Shown here one piece after another: positions 21,971 to 32,956 of a stretch of DNA of 64,000 nt. This DNA is from Gnetum montanum. Taxonomy: Eukaryota > Streptophyta > Gnetopsida > Gnetales > Gnetaceae. Location of the stretch: positions 185,475 to 249,474 of the forward strand of contig MNCI01008292.1 in the NCBI GenBank assembly GCA_015680685.1, read 5' to 3'. The translations under genes and the position numbers were made by a program. Below the pieces are notes generated by a model. It did no database searches, was not told the origin of the DNA, and was given only the letters and a program-made list of their open reading frames with translations. Each line of letters starts with the position of its first letter. The first letter of the stretch is position 1.

Positions 21971-23143
21971 CAACAGACCATCCATGAATCAAGTTGGCCT
22001 GACCATTTTTGCACGACATCCCCATTAGACAGAGTGGGTAGGATGTTGGAATAGATGCAACACTGCTACCTCCTGGCATTCTACTAATTCCTCAGATATG
22101 CTGAAGGGCATACTACTGACCCCTCAGAGATGCTGCCATAATGGTCACTTAGCAATGGCAGCTCCTGACGTTAGCATCGCTAGTTGGAGCCCGAAGGAAA
22201 CTATGGTCATCCATAGCCTTCGTTGCCTCTAGCCATCACCATCGTCAAGATTTGGCTTCTTAGATTCATTTGACTGGTTCTTTGCCTAGTCAGATGGATA
22301 AGATGAATCTGGCTATCGACGGTGAATTCCTAAGCCATAGTGTTAACAAAGGGACTCTTGCCTTTTTTTTGCTATGGTCCCCTTTTCATGGCATGTGCTC
22401 CCCTTTCCGCTTCGGACAACAATTGTTTCAATAGCCTCCCCAGCAGTTAGGAAAGTTCCTTTTGTTCTTTTTTACATTTTGCAGGTTACTTGCTACAATA
22501 GCGTTGTTCACGGATGCATTCACTAGGAGGGCAAGGTGTCATAGCGTTCTGAGGTGGCTGCTCAAAATAGCATGACTACTTGGGAGTGTAGACCTTGCCT
22601 TTCCCCTCCAGACACCTTACCTTACTTTTTCCCTCTCTTATCATTACAACTACCTTCACTTTTCTCTCTCGTTTGTACAAGATGTAAATGTACATGGAGC
22701 ATTTTGCACATGATAACCATCACATCCATGAACTGGCGTAATGCAACTCGCTTCATGGAATGCATCTATAGTAAAAAAGAAAAGTGGGAAAAGCTAGGAA
22801 AAATGAATGAAATGCAACTTGTCCAGGCCATATGCGCATAAAACAACTCACCTGGGCAAGTCCCACATATACAGTGCAACAGTGTAATCTCTCATGAAAA
22901 CACCAGCGAGAAGTTATCTAATAACATGTTTGCGAGGTATCCTGCTCACACTTGAGTCTTCCCCAAACCTCTCTCTCTCACACTTGTAAAATCCCTCTTT
23001 TGCTCCTGACACTCCCAACCTTCGCACTTCCAAGTTTGACAGAGCAACATCCGAGCAACAGTTGACGAATGGTGTTGGTGTCTTTACCTCTGTGGTGTTT
23101 TGCATTCTTTGGCGATGTCTCTCGGGCAAGCCCTCCAAATGTC
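21971..23143 (+). other. 3' untranslated region of element A
   Basis: About 1.2 kb without recognisable protein. An open frame at 22554-22841 has low-complexity composition and no counterpart in B. Two near repeats (GGCATTCTACTAATTCCTCAGATATGCTG and ACTACTGACCCCTCAGAGATGCTG in shorter form) lie near 22075-22135. Confidence 0.5.
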
Positions 23144-23159
23144 AACAAAGAGGGGCCAT
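23144..23159 (+). other. Polypurine tract of element A
   Basis: AACAAAGAGGGGCCAT immediately precedes the 3' LTR. The same core AAAGAGGGGCCA occurs in B (26253-26268, -). Confidence 0.8.
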
Positions 23160-23619
23160 TAAAACACTGTGAAATTTCAAGACCTTGAAGATTTAGCAAA
23201 GTCTTGAATTTTAGGCAAGGATTTCCAGAAGTGCAGTGTCAAGACATCCAATTGATGGAAGCACTGACAAAGTTGCACATTTCAGTAGGTGTTCTTTTTT
23301 TTCTGCTGAGGGCCTACTATGCTACGCTATGCAGCTCAACATAATAGAATTTAGCAGGATAGAATAGAACAAGGGATGTACAGTGAAAACACTTCAACTT
23401 TGCAAGTTAACCATGTTCCAAAGCCTTAACTTTTTGTGTGATACGCCACGCTATGCTATGCAGCGTAGTGCAGCGTAATGCAAGTAACACAGTTGATACA
23501 GCTGCAACAACAAGGATAACAGAATTCAAACAGTAGTAGTCATTACACTGCGATACGCTTCCCAAAGTATTACAGCATAGCCATAGGGTGGTTACACTAT
23601 GCTTCGCTTCAGAGTGTGG
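23160..23619 (+). repeat. 3' LTR of element A, left part
   Basis: It matches 4314-4778 of the 5' LTR (e.g. TTTAGGCAAGGATTTCC and GGTGGTTACACTATGCT). It stops where F begins; the other part is at 44436. Confidence 0.88.
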
Positions 23620-24758
23620 TGAAAACACCACAAAATTTTGGCCTAGCACTTTCAAACAAAATTCAAGTTAAGTCATGCAGCTATCCAAACATGAATACAG
23701 CATGACCAAACTTGGAGGCCTCCGAAATAGCCCCGATGATCTACAATTCAATAAGCAAGGTCCCCTTGAGGCCCACAGGTGGCCGTATCAACTTTCGGCA
23801 TCCAGAATCAAAATTTTCAGGCTCAAAATGCTTGGTTTTGGCTAAGTACACTTTGGTTACATTTTCTTACGTTGCACAGCTTAAGGATCAGCGTCACAAA
23901 CTTTTGGAGCCCTAAAACTGAGTCAAAATAGGCTGAAATCGGGCAGAAGGACCCCCCATGACCTTCACTAAGGTCCCCAGCAGCTCCCAACCTCTAGAAA
24001 ATTAAAATTTGGACCTTAAATGAGGTATTTTCAGTTGCTAAAGCTGTGGTTACTTTTTCAGACGCTGCAAAGCGTAAGCACAATGTAACCAAGAAAAAAT
24101 AGGGCAAAACAAGTAGTTTTAGATAGCATCTTTGACACGAGAGCAACCCATAGGGACTGGCAGCACTTGTACTTGTTCACAGTCTTTAAAAAGTCCAAAT
24201 CTGAGTGTCAAAAGTGCCATTTTGACTTGGTGATGTTGGGGTTACTTTTTTAGATGTTACACAACATGACCCAAGAAGAACGGCTGAATTCAGGCACCTC
24301 CTGGTAGAATTTTGACATGAATTTGACTCTCGGGATCTAGGAAAAAATTGTACATGTTTACAGGCTTTAGAAAATCATGATTTGGGCTTCAAACGTGCCA
24401 TTTAAGCTTGGTCACACTAGGGCCACACTTTGGTCACGCTACACAGTGTGACCAAACTAAACAGGCTTGAAACAAAAATCAAATGGAGTCAAAATTTGCA
24501 CCCAGGCCACCCTAGAGAGTAGGCAGCAGTCAAGCAACATCAAACAGGCATCAGCGTACAAAAATGAGCTCAAAACAAGGCAGAAACACTTGGTGACATT
24601 GGGGTTACTTTTTCAAATGCTGCATAGCATAATGCCCAGTGTCATCAACCAAAACAGGGCCAAAATGACATCCAAATCAGCCCAAATTTGGCACACAGAA
24701 CCCTCATGACCCATGGCATGTAGATCCATTCTAAAAATAGGTCTCATAGGTTAAAAAT

Positions 24759-24881
24759 AGGTTTAAAATGCACTATTTTTAGGTCATACACTATTAGTCA
24801 TGCTGACATGCTTCCAGCANAGGTTTAAAATGCATTATTTTTAGGTCATACACTATTAGTCATGCTGACATGCTTCCAGCA
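24759..24881. other. 61-bp duplication around a single N (assembly join)
   Basis: 24759-24819 and 24821-24881 are the same 61 bases with one mismatch, separated by one N at 24820. This looks like two contig ends that overlap but were not merged. Confidence 0.85.
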
Positions 24882-24916
24882 GTGTAAACCCAGTGTAAAC
24901 GCTTTCATATGCTGGA

Positions 24917-24921
24917 CGTTG
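24917..24921. repeat. Target-site duplication of element B (CGTTG, left)
   Basis: CGTTG before B is repeated exactly at 43492-43496 after B. Confidence 0.9.
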
Positions 24922-25514
24922 TGTACCGTCCGAAATTGTCGGTCTCCGGCTGGAAGGAAACAGAAACCGGGGGATCATCAGACATGCACAGAAGACCCTA
25001 CCTTCGCCTGAGGGCAATCTGGAATTAACGAAGGCAGAGTACCTTGAATGTCTTGCACGCGGATTAGGCAAGGATTTCCCCAAACGTACACCGAAGTGCT
25101 ATACACTGGGTTATATGTAAACAACATAACAGGCGTAAAGCGGAGCGTAAACAGCGTAACTGATGCGAACGGAGCGTAAACATAAAAAAGCGTAAATAGT
25201 ATACATGCAACAATTAATGCAAACTGTAACAGATTTTAGGAAGAAAATGTAACAATGGTATTTCAAAATGAGAGTTACAATGCATCGGTCTAACGCAGTT
25301 GTGGCTTTGACACAAGGCGGACGAATAGCCCGGTGGATGCAGGGATGACTGTGGGCTAGTTCAAACTATAGGCACAACGTAGAGGCTATATGCTCAACGT
25401 ACAGGGTTGAAGTCCAGCGTACAAGGCTCTCTACTCTGGTTCCCAGCATCTCTATTTTTTTTCTGATTTTCTTTAATTTTTGCCAATCGCCCGATCTAGT
25501 GAAAAATTGGGGTT

Positions 25515-25522
25515 TTTATATA
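25515..25522 (-). promoter_or_regulatory. TATA box of B's 3' LTR
   Basis: TATATAAA on the - strand. The 5' LTR has TATAAAAA at 42738-42745 in the same context, with one base changed upstream. Confidence 0.5.
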
Positions 25523-25618
25523 GGTTTTGACGTTAGATACAGGTTGGGTGACATGCGACGGGTTGATCGGGTGTGAAAGAATAAAATTTACAAGTGTACA
25601 ACATATTACATTTGCTGG

Positions 25619-26030
25619 GCGTATACGCTGTATCAGGCGAGCGTAGACTCTAGGCGTATACGCTGGGCATGGAGGGCGGGTATGCTGGATGTACTGGGCG
25701 TATATGCTAAGTGTATACACTGTGGATTTTGGCGTATATGCTGGATGTTTTGGGCATATACGCTATCTGTCGGGCATACACGCTGGGCGTATACGTTGAT
25801 GGTTACTCTGCTTGTGTAAGTTGTTGCCTTGTACCAAATCTTGCTCTGCAGTGCTGTTTCCATGCTGTCTTCAGGGACTATGTGTTGGGCGTATGCATCA
25901 GTTGTACCTGCTGAGCGTACATGTGAGGCGTCTACGCTGAGCATGTACGCTGGGCGTATACGCTGGGGATGCTATCTGGGGCGTATACGCTGTGAGCATC
26001 AGGCATATATGCTGGGCGTATACGCTGAGA
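25619..26030. repeat. GCGTATACGC palindrome array in B's 3' LTR
   Basis: Five exact GCGTATACGC copies and several variants (GTGTATACAC, GCATATACGC, GCGTATATGC, GCATATATGC), usually followed by TGGG or TGAG. Most variants differ only at CG positions, as C-to-T or G-to-A. It lies upstream of the TATA box in element sense, where LTR enhancers sit. The 5' LTR has the same array at 42840-43275. Confidence 0.85.
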
Positions 26031-26252
26031 ATACATACTTAGTGTAAACTAAGTATTTCAAGCTCCGAAGTTGCCAGGTTTGATAGCAGATGCCATGGTC
26101 GTCTGTGGGTCCCAGGGACCTCCTTCTTGTTGAGTTCAACTCCACTTGAAGCTGTCTGCGGGGCTCTCATGCTTCATCCATACTGAGGAACGTCATGACT
26201 TAGCTCGGTTCTTGTTGGAGAAGTACTAAGCTCAAAATTTTGTGGTGTTTCA

Positions 26253-26268
26253 TTGGCCCCTCTTTATT
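26253..26268 (-). other. Polypurine tract of element B
   Basis: In element sense AATAAAGAGGGGCCAA, directly followed by the LTR start TGAAACACC. Confidence 0.85.
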
Positions 26269-27285
26269 GACGCTTAGAGGAATTGACCCGAGAAGCGTCG
26301 ACAAAGAAGTGCAAAACATCACAAGCAACTCGATCAAGACTTTGTCCTTTGCCGCATGACTAGACATCATCGCACCGTGTTCTGTAGTACATAGGATTGG
26401 GAAAGTGAAATCTATAGCTGGTGGAAAAATGAAGATTGTGGGGACTGGGAACTGACCAAGGGATTGTGCTTGGTAAAGGGGATGCGCTGGTGTGTATCAT
26501 GCTGATCCTTGTCAATAGCCATTATTTAGCAAATTTGGAATCAAGACATGCGATGTGCGTCCTTTGGCGGAACAAGACTCTTGTTAGTGTCCAAGAGGAC
26601 TTGTTGGCGAGACCAAAGCCACGTGATGATGTGTTGCATTCTTTGGAGGAACAAGGCCCTTGTTTAGTGTTTTAGAGAGAAGCCTATTAGTGGAGAGCCA
26701 AAGCCATGCAACAGGATGTCAGTCGATTTTTTTTGACATGAGTATTTGTTTTCAAGACAACTGTCATCTCGTCTCGTCTTGTTTTTTTTTGAGGAGCTTT
26801 GTTTTGATCTTGTACTCATGCTCAAGTGCTATATTGTGTGTTGAAACTGCTTAAAGTTGTTGCAGTGTGCAATAGTGTGCTCAAAGTTTTGAGTGTACTA
26901 GGTGTATCAAGGATGTGGCTGAGTAGAGTATGTTGATGAATAGATAGGAAATGTACCGGGAAATGGGGATGTACTAGTGAATGGCTTGATTTAGTCTTGC
27001 CGCGTGTGCTGTGAACAACGTCTCACCTTGCTACTTATGATGAAGTGCATTCTTGTACGAACACCTCTGAGTGTCATCCTGCAAACACAACTCCAAGAGA
27101 ACAAGAAACCCATGGGTGAGTAAGCAAGCTTAGACTTAAAACAGCTACTGATGACACAATGGCACCAGATGAGATGTTAGGCATGGTATATGGCTAGCAG
27201 CGATATTGTTAGGATCGGCTGATGGTGAGCGATGCAGCGATTTTGATGAAGTTTGAACGCAGCCATTGAGGAACCAGAGATGAAC
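26269..27285 (-). other. 3' untranslated region of element B
   Basis: No recognisable coding. A 60-70-bp segment containing AACAAGACTCTTGTTAGTGT near 26570 recurs at about 26650 (AACAAGGCCCTTGTTTAGTGT-like, shortened), a local tandem duplication. Confidence 0.45.
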
Positions 27286-27289
27286 TTGC

Positions 27290-27670
27290 TAGTTTATAGT
27301 CTTAGCAGACTATCATGGGTTAGTTTTATGTCATAACCCATTGGAAATTGCCTATTTAGCGTCGTGGCAGATGGTACATTGCCAATTTTTTTATCTTAGC
27401 AGACCGTGAAGAGGCAAACCAGTTTATAATCTTAGCAGACTCTGGTGAATGCAACTGTGGTAGTTTATTATCGTACTGGACGGGTGCTAGTTTATTGTCA
27501 TTGCAGACATCGTGTGGTATCAGTTTATCGTCATGATGCTAGGACGAGCTGTGGTATCAGTTTTAAGTCATGATCCAGGACTATTCTATGGTATCAGTTT
27601 ACCGTCATGATTCCAGGATGAGCTGTGGTATCAGTTTATAGTCGTGACACCAGGACTTGCATGTACCTGA
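27290..27670 (-). repeat. Hairpin-repeat block 3 (after integrase), element B
   Basis: About ten units. In element sense GTCTGCTAAGACTATAAACT and relatives; on the + strand they read AGTTTATAGTCTTAGCAGAC. Same position and same plan (GTC-n-GAC plus TTAAACT) as 21530-21970 in A. Confidence 0.85.
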
Positions 27671-27744
27671 GCTTGTATTCAAATATAGAACGGTTTCAGG
27701 AACAAGTGATTGGTTGGATTTGCATGCTCATGCCCTTCCATATC

Positions 27745-28990
27745 AGCTAACTTGAATACTCCGTTGTCATATGCTTTGGTGACCAAGTAAGGCCCTTCCC
27801 AGTTGGCTGAGAATTTGTCCGGGTGTTCCCGGATGACCTTAAGTACAAGATCGCCTTCCTTGATGGGATGCTTATGAATGTCGTGTCGATGGCGCTGCCG
27901 TTGCTATTTTTGGTATCATTCGATCTGATCGAGTGCACGTATGCGCTCCTTCTCCATCGAGTCCATGTCAACGATGCGTAGGTTATTGTTTTTCTCTTCG
28001 TCGAGGAGTCTGAAAAGTGTGATCCTTAAAGATGGTACTTGCAGTTCCAGAGGTAAAACAGCTTCTGAACCATAAACAAGACTATACAACGTTTTACTTG
28101 TTGAAGTCCGATGCGTAGTACGATATGCCCACAATGCGTATACCAACTTTTCATGCCACCTTCACTTGCTTTGGGTAAGCATCTTCTTAAGTATTGTAAT
28201 AATGGTTTTTTTTGTTGCCTCTGCTTGCCCATTACTCTGAGGGTAGTAAGGGGATGAAAATGAGTTTTTAATCCCCAGACCTTCGGAAAAGGTTTTGGTT
28301 TTAGCACTGCTGAATTGTGGCCCGTTATTAGTGATGATGGTCATGGGGATGCCAAAATGGGTTATAATGTTTTCGAGAATGAAGTTGCATACGTGTTTAG
28401 ACGTGGTTTTTTGAAGGGGCACAGCTTCTACCCGCTTCATGAAATATTCTGTTGCGGTTATGATGAAATTGTGTCCTGTAGAAGATGAGGGTGTTATTGG
28501 TCCGATAAAGTCCAATCCCCACTTTTGAAAGGGCCATGTGAATTGTGCTGTATGCAACTCATTTGGTGGGACATGGAATATATTACTATGTCTTTGCTAG
28601 GTACTGCATGTTTTAGCCTTGGAGAGACAGTCATACTTCATGTGTGGCCAATAATAGCCTATGCCCCTTATTTTCGTTGCCATTGCTTTTGGTGCTATAT
28701 GTCCTCCGCATAGTCTATCATGTACTTGCTCAACGATGGTTTGGGCATCAGTGCTACTAACGCATGTTAGCAATATGCCTTCGTAGGATCGACGACACAA
28801 TGTGTCCCCTACTAGTGCATATTGCCTAGAATGCTTTTGTACCGCGTCTTTTTGTGCGTTCGTTAAGTGTTGCGGTGTTTCACCGTGTAGAAGGTACTCT
28901 TTTATGTCATCATACCATTCTATCGCATGTGTTGTACTAATAGATGCAATTGGCAACGTATCAAGAGTATCAGTTATTGGTTCGGTACAA
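27745..28990 (-). pseudogene. Integrase, element B
   Basis: Joins the cDNA to host DNA. The zinc finger is VHDRLCGGHIAPKAMATKI ... KTCST, with a stop where the second Cys of the CxxC should be. The core has WGLDFIGPI (first Asp), TNNGPQF (Asn for the second Asp, codon 28327-28329) and NGQAEATK (Glu kept). ALWAYRTTHRTSTSKTLYSLVYGSEAVLPLE follows in two parts, then a C-terminal GPY motif (WEGPYLVTKAYDNGVFKLAD). Stops occur near 28597, 28162 and 27916. The Asn is shared with A. Confidence 0.9.
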
Positions 28991-29508
28991 CTGATTATGG
29001 AGCTTGGTAATGTATGGAACATGTCAGGCGATATGTTTAACGCTAAGGTGGCCAGCGCATCTGCGATGGTATTATCATTTCTAGAAATGTGTTGCACATC
29101 AATGTTTTCGAATTGCTTCATTAAGTGTTTTGCTAAGTCATAGTATGGTTGTAAATGTTGCACTTTGCATGTATAAATATATGTGATTTGGTTCAAAACC
29201 AGTTGTGAGTCTCCTCTGACCACTAGTCGTGTGATGTCTGAAGCTAGTGCTGCCACAAGACCTCTAAGGAGACCTTCGTACTCTGCTATGTTGTTGGTAC
29301 AACAAAAATTGAAACGATAAGTAAAGGGTCTGATCTCCCTGAAGGGATAGGTGATGACAGCAGCAACACTTCCCCCTCGAGAGGTGGATGCTCCATCAAA
29401 GTTTAGAAGGGTGTCGTAGTCATTGGGTACTATGTCTATTGTGCTTACATTTTCATCCAGGAATTTTGGCTCTATCATTGCTTGATCGTGAGATGGTGAC
29501 GTGGTCAT
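28990..29508 (-). CDS. Second (plant-type) RNase H, element B
   Basis: This domain opens a 303-codon frame that runs on into the integrase zinc finger to 28597. FDGASTSRGGSVAAV, TNNIAEYEGLLRGLVAA, VRGDSQLVLNQIT and NDNTIADALATLALN carry the four conserved RNase H acidic/His-type positions. This domain is what marks Tat elements. It lies between the first RNase H and integrase, as part of the pol polyprotein. The ATG at 29508 is not a true start; a stop at about 29520 merely interrupts pol. Confidence 0.88.
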
Positions 29509-29523
29509 TTGATTCGCTATGGC

Positions 29524-29970
29524 TTAACCCTTAACTGATGATTGCGCTATGTAATGTAGGTCAAACTTGGCTATCATGGCTTTCCAACGGGCTATTTGAC
29601 TTGTCTCGTAAATGTTTCCTGTGATGGCTCTGAGCACATTATCCTTGCAGATTATGTTAACTTGATTACGGAAGAGGTAATGTTGCCACGTCTTTAGAGA
29701 AAAGACCAGGGCTAAACATGTCCTCTCCACCTCATTATACCTTTTCTCATGGGCAACTAATGCATGGCTTAAGTAATAGACAGGGACTTTGGTTCCATCA
29801 TTTTGTTTCTGGCAAAGCATAGACGTGATTTTCGAATCCGAAGTGGCGAGGTAGATGTAAAATGGTTTATCATTTTGAGGTGGATAAACCATGGGTAGTT
29901 AGGCAAGTGCCATTTTAATATGGTCGAATACTTCTTGGCACTGTGGAGTCCATTCAAAATGGACGTTCTT
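29524..29970 (-). pseudogene. First (gypsy-type) RNase H, element B
   Basis: KPFYIYLATSDSKITSMLCQ, VYYLSHALVAHEKRYNEVER and HYLFRNQVNIICKDNVLRAI. The catalytic DASxxA segment reads LATSDS, so the domain is probably inactive, as usual in dual-RNase H elements. A stop separates it from RT. Confidence 0.82.
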
Positions 29971-30045
29971 GCATAACAAGTGATTCATAGGTTTTAATTT
30001 ATCTGTTAGCTTTTCTATGAACCTTTTGATGAACTGTAATCTACC

Positions 30046-31002
30046 TTATAGACCTCGGAGTTCCGTAAGGTTGTTAGGTGGTTTTAAGTTTGTTATTGCC
30101 TTAACTTTATCCGGGTCTACTCGTATCCCTGCCTTTGAGGCTATGAATCCAAGCATTTTGCCTGTTTTGACACTGAAGATGCATTTCTTTGGGTTAAGTC
30201 TTAGTTCGTATTTTAAACAACATTTTAGTACTAAGTCAAGATCTTGTACATATTGTTCTGATGTCTTCGATTTAACCACAATGTCGTCCATGTAGTCGTT
30301 GAGTGAGTGTAACATGTAATCACTAAAAATGAATGTCATCGCCCGTTGGTATGTGGCCCTAGCGTTCTTGAGGCCGAAAGGCATCATTGTATAACAAAAG
30401 GTTCCCTCTGGTGTCATGAAGGTAGTCCGGAGCTGATGCTCAGGGTTAATACGTATCTGGTTGTATCTCGAGAAGCCATCCATAAAAGATAATAGGGCAT
30501 GCCTAGCGGTCGAGTCGACAAGTTGATCAATGATAGGTAGGGAAAAATCGTGTTTTATGGTTGCAACGTTGAGATCCCAGAAGTCAATGCATAAGTGAAT
30601 GCTTCCATTCTTCTTCGGGACAATGACCATGTTGGATACCCATTCAGCGTAATCGATAGCCCGAATGAAACCAGCCTAATAAAGCTTGGTGATCTCATTA
30701 TGAACTACAAATGCCAACTCAGGTTTAACCTTTCGTGCCTTTTGCTTCACTAGCCTCAATTTTGGATCAAGGATAATATTATGCTGGACGATTCGAGGGT
30801 CCAATCCGGGCATGTCCGTGTATGACCAAGCGAATGCCTTTATGTTGTCCCTAAGCACATCTTCTATGTCTTTGGCAAGTTGAGGTTGCAGTAATGTACT
30901 TAGTTTTAATATTTTAATTTCTCTATCGGGCATGGCGATGGGGGTTTCGGTCAACAAGTCTTGGGTGATGTTTTCAGCTGCTATGTCAAGGAGCTTTGTC
31001 AT
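30046..31002 (-). pseudogene. Reverse transcriptase, element B
   Basis: The N-terminal part is MPGLDPRIVQHNIILDP. After a stop at about 30675 come WVSNMVIVPKKNGSIHLCID, SFMDGFSRYNQIRINPEHQ (motif A), MMPFGLKNARATYQRAM (motif B) and YMDDIVVKS (catalytic). A stop splits LRGL and GRLQFIKRF at 30045; the connection domain continues to about 29970. Catalytic residues are intact. Confidence 0.93.
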
Positions 31003-31023
31003 ACCTTTGTAGTTGTCTAGTGT

Positions 31024-31239
31024 TTACTGTGTTGAGGCTATGACTGCGTTGTCCGTTGATAAACTTAAGTGGATGAGTCGATGTCCCTTGCGATCTTTCC
31101 GTACGGCCCATCGATGATTAATGGTGAAGATAAATGCTGATAATCCATTGGGCTTGCTCCTGCCAATGAACAGAGAGTAGAATGAGCTAATAGGTATTAT
31201 TCCATGTTTTCTGGCAATGTAAGTCGTGTGTACATACAT
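31024..31239 (-). pseudogene. Reading frame just upstream of RT, element B
   Basis: A 71-codon frame (MYVHTTYIARKHGIIP ... INHRWAVRKDRKG) lies between the hairpin block and RT. Its last part joins RT after a stop (TQ*TLDNYKGMTKLLDI). It would be the first coding of the RT unit. I recognise no domain. RNA splicing or a separate start would be needed to express RT. Confidence 0.4.
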
Positions 31240-31254
31240 GATGGTGGTTTATTG

Positions 31255-31395
31255 TCACACCGGGACGCATGACAGTTTAAGGCCTTACCGGGCCGTGATG
31301 GCAGTTTAAGGCCATACCGGGCCACCATGGCAGTTTAAGGCCATACTGGGCTGTCATGGCAGTTTAAGGCCTTACCGGGCCATCATGTTTGTCAT
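31255..31395 (-). repeat. Hairpin-repeat block 2 (before RT), element B
   Basis: Four clear units; on the + strand CAGTTTAAGGCCATACCGGG(CC), in element sense GGCC-CGGTAT-GGCC-TTAAACTG. The plan and position match 17690-17965 in A. Confidence 0.85.
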
Positions 31396-31590
31396 AAAAT
31401 TTTCACAGGAGAGTCTGTGCCAAAATGTTCGATGTGGACTTCTGGAGTTGGTTTACAAGGGAATCAGGATGTGGTAGTATTTATTTTATTTTAAATATAT
31501 TTTTTTTATTTTTGAACAAATTTTGATAAAAATGGGTAAAAAAGACAAAAAGAGGCAAACTGCAAGGCGGCGGCGGCGGTGGAGGAGCGC

Positions 31591-31598
31591 TATATAAA
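31591..31598 (+). promoter_or_regulatory. TATA box for B's antisense gene
   Basis: TATATAAA in GCGCTATATAAAGGGC, 288 bp before the first candidate ATG (31879) and on the same strand as the exons. A has a matching element at 17114 (-). Confidence 0.55.
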
Positions 31599-31619
31599 GG
31601 GCAGGGGCATCATTTGTAA

Positions 31620-32860
31620 ACATTGTAAACCGGAAGCAAGCGTAGACAGTGAGCATAAGCGTAGACAGTGAGCGTAAGCGTAAGCGTAGACGATCCAACG
31701 TAAACGTAAATTACTAAACCCTGAGCGTCAGCGTAAACCCCAAACCCTGAGCGTCAGCGTAGATGTCCCAACTCAGCGTGAGCATAGAGATTCCAACTTG
31801 GCGTAGAGGCTTAGCGTAGGCATGAGCAGTTTCGACCCTCAGCGTAAACTTGTCAATCTCAGTGTAGAGGACGCCGAGATGGGCAAAGGCAAGGAAATGG
31901 AAGGCCAGGGGAGGAAGGGACCTGACCTGACCTTCGCGGAGGAGAGCGAGGCCATGCTATAGTGTCTGCCTAGGCCGAGGGTTCCATCGTGGCCTAGATC
32001 ATCACACAGGTAGGCTTTGATCCTGCGTTTGTTGGTTATTTTCATCTATAAATGTTTCGTAGCGTAGACAGTCTCGGTAGCGGGGAGGGTTTCAGCATAT
32101 ACACCTAGCTTAGAGAGTTAGCGTAGAGGGTTTCGGCGTATACGCCCGATGTAGACAGATAGCGTAGAGGGTTTCTATACGCTGAGCGTATATTGTACAT
32201 AGCCTAAGTTGTTTGTAGCATAATTTATTTTGTCAATGCACAGCGTAAATCTGTTTTGTCAATGCGTAGCATAAATCTGTTTTGTCAATGCATAGAGTAA
32301 ACGATTTTACCAACATGAAGTGTAGATGATTTTATCAGCGTATATGCTGACTATTTTTTTACGGTGTATACGCTGACTATTTGTAGATTGTTTATAGTGT
32401 TCAGCGTAGATTTTTTACACAATGTTCAGCGTAGACTGTTTACATAAAGTTCAGCGTAGACTGTTTACACAGCGTATACGTTGAAGGCTTTTACGGCGTA
32501 TACGCTGAAGTTTTTTATGGTGTATACGTTGAGGGTAAACGGTTCTTGACAGCATATATGCTGAGTTAGGCAGCGTATACGCCGGGCGTAACAGTTAATT
32601 CTTTTCAAGTGGGGTACAACGTAGACCTGTTTTCATGGTGTATGGTGTGAACTATTTTCAGCGTAAACTTATTTGCATAGTGTTCAGTGTAAACTGTTTG
32701 CATGGCGTATACGCTAGTGATCTGCACGACGTATACGCTGACTGCTTGCCATGGCGTATACGCTGACTATTTGCCACGGCGTATACATTGACTGTAAACG
32801 GTTTCATAGCGTATACGCTGACGATTTTTTTATAGAGTATACGCTGAGTGTGAATGGTTT
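31620..32860 (+). repeat. GCGTA / GCGTATACGC array at the 5' end of B's antisense gene
   Basis: Dozens of AGCGTAGAC, AGCGTAAAC and GCGTATACGC motifs. Five exact 10-mers occur between about 32490 and 32815, with variants such as GTGTATACGC, GCGTATATGC and GCATATATGC. The part after 32010 would be the first intron of the gene, the rest its 5' leader. A lacks an expansion of this size at the equivalent place. Confidence 0.8.
31879..32009 (+). pseudogene. Exon 1 (candidate), antisense gene of B
   Basis: ATGGGCAAAGGCAAGGAAATG starts a basic, Glu-rich lead (MGKGKEMEGQGRKG) that ends at CACAG|GTAGGC. One in-frame TAG follows EAML. The phase joins exon 2 through a split Arg codon. No equivalent was found in A, so this exon is the least certain. 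Confidence 0.4.
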
Positions 32861-32956
32861 GTAATTTTTCTAAGTGTTGGCCTACAATGTGAAATTTTGT
32901 TCTTCATCCCATTTTCATGCATGGCTAATTTATCGTGGCATTTTGGTTGATTGCAG

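Larger units (their letters stand above)
24922..26252 (-). repeat. 3' LTR of element B
   Basis: In element sense it runs from TGAAACACCACAAAATTTTG (26252) to GACGGTACA (24922). The partner at 42148-43491 matches along its length, with mostly transition differences. TATA box at 25515; palindrome array at 25619-26030. Confidence 0.93.

Noticed and set aside
22554-22841. 96-codon frame in A's 3' region
   Set aside because: No counterpart in B, biased composition, no domain; expected by chance in a 1.2-kb non-coding stretch.
25496-26047. Open frames with YAQRI / AYTPS-like repeats in B's LTRs (also 42758-43027)
   Set aside because: They are translations of the GCGTATACGC array, open on both strands and in several frames; they lie in LTR U3 and carry no domain.
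28597-29508. Endogenous pararetrovirus or host RNase H gene
   Set aside because: The RNase H is continuous with integrase and RT in element order; no movement or coat protein; the dual-RNase H layout fits Tat elements.
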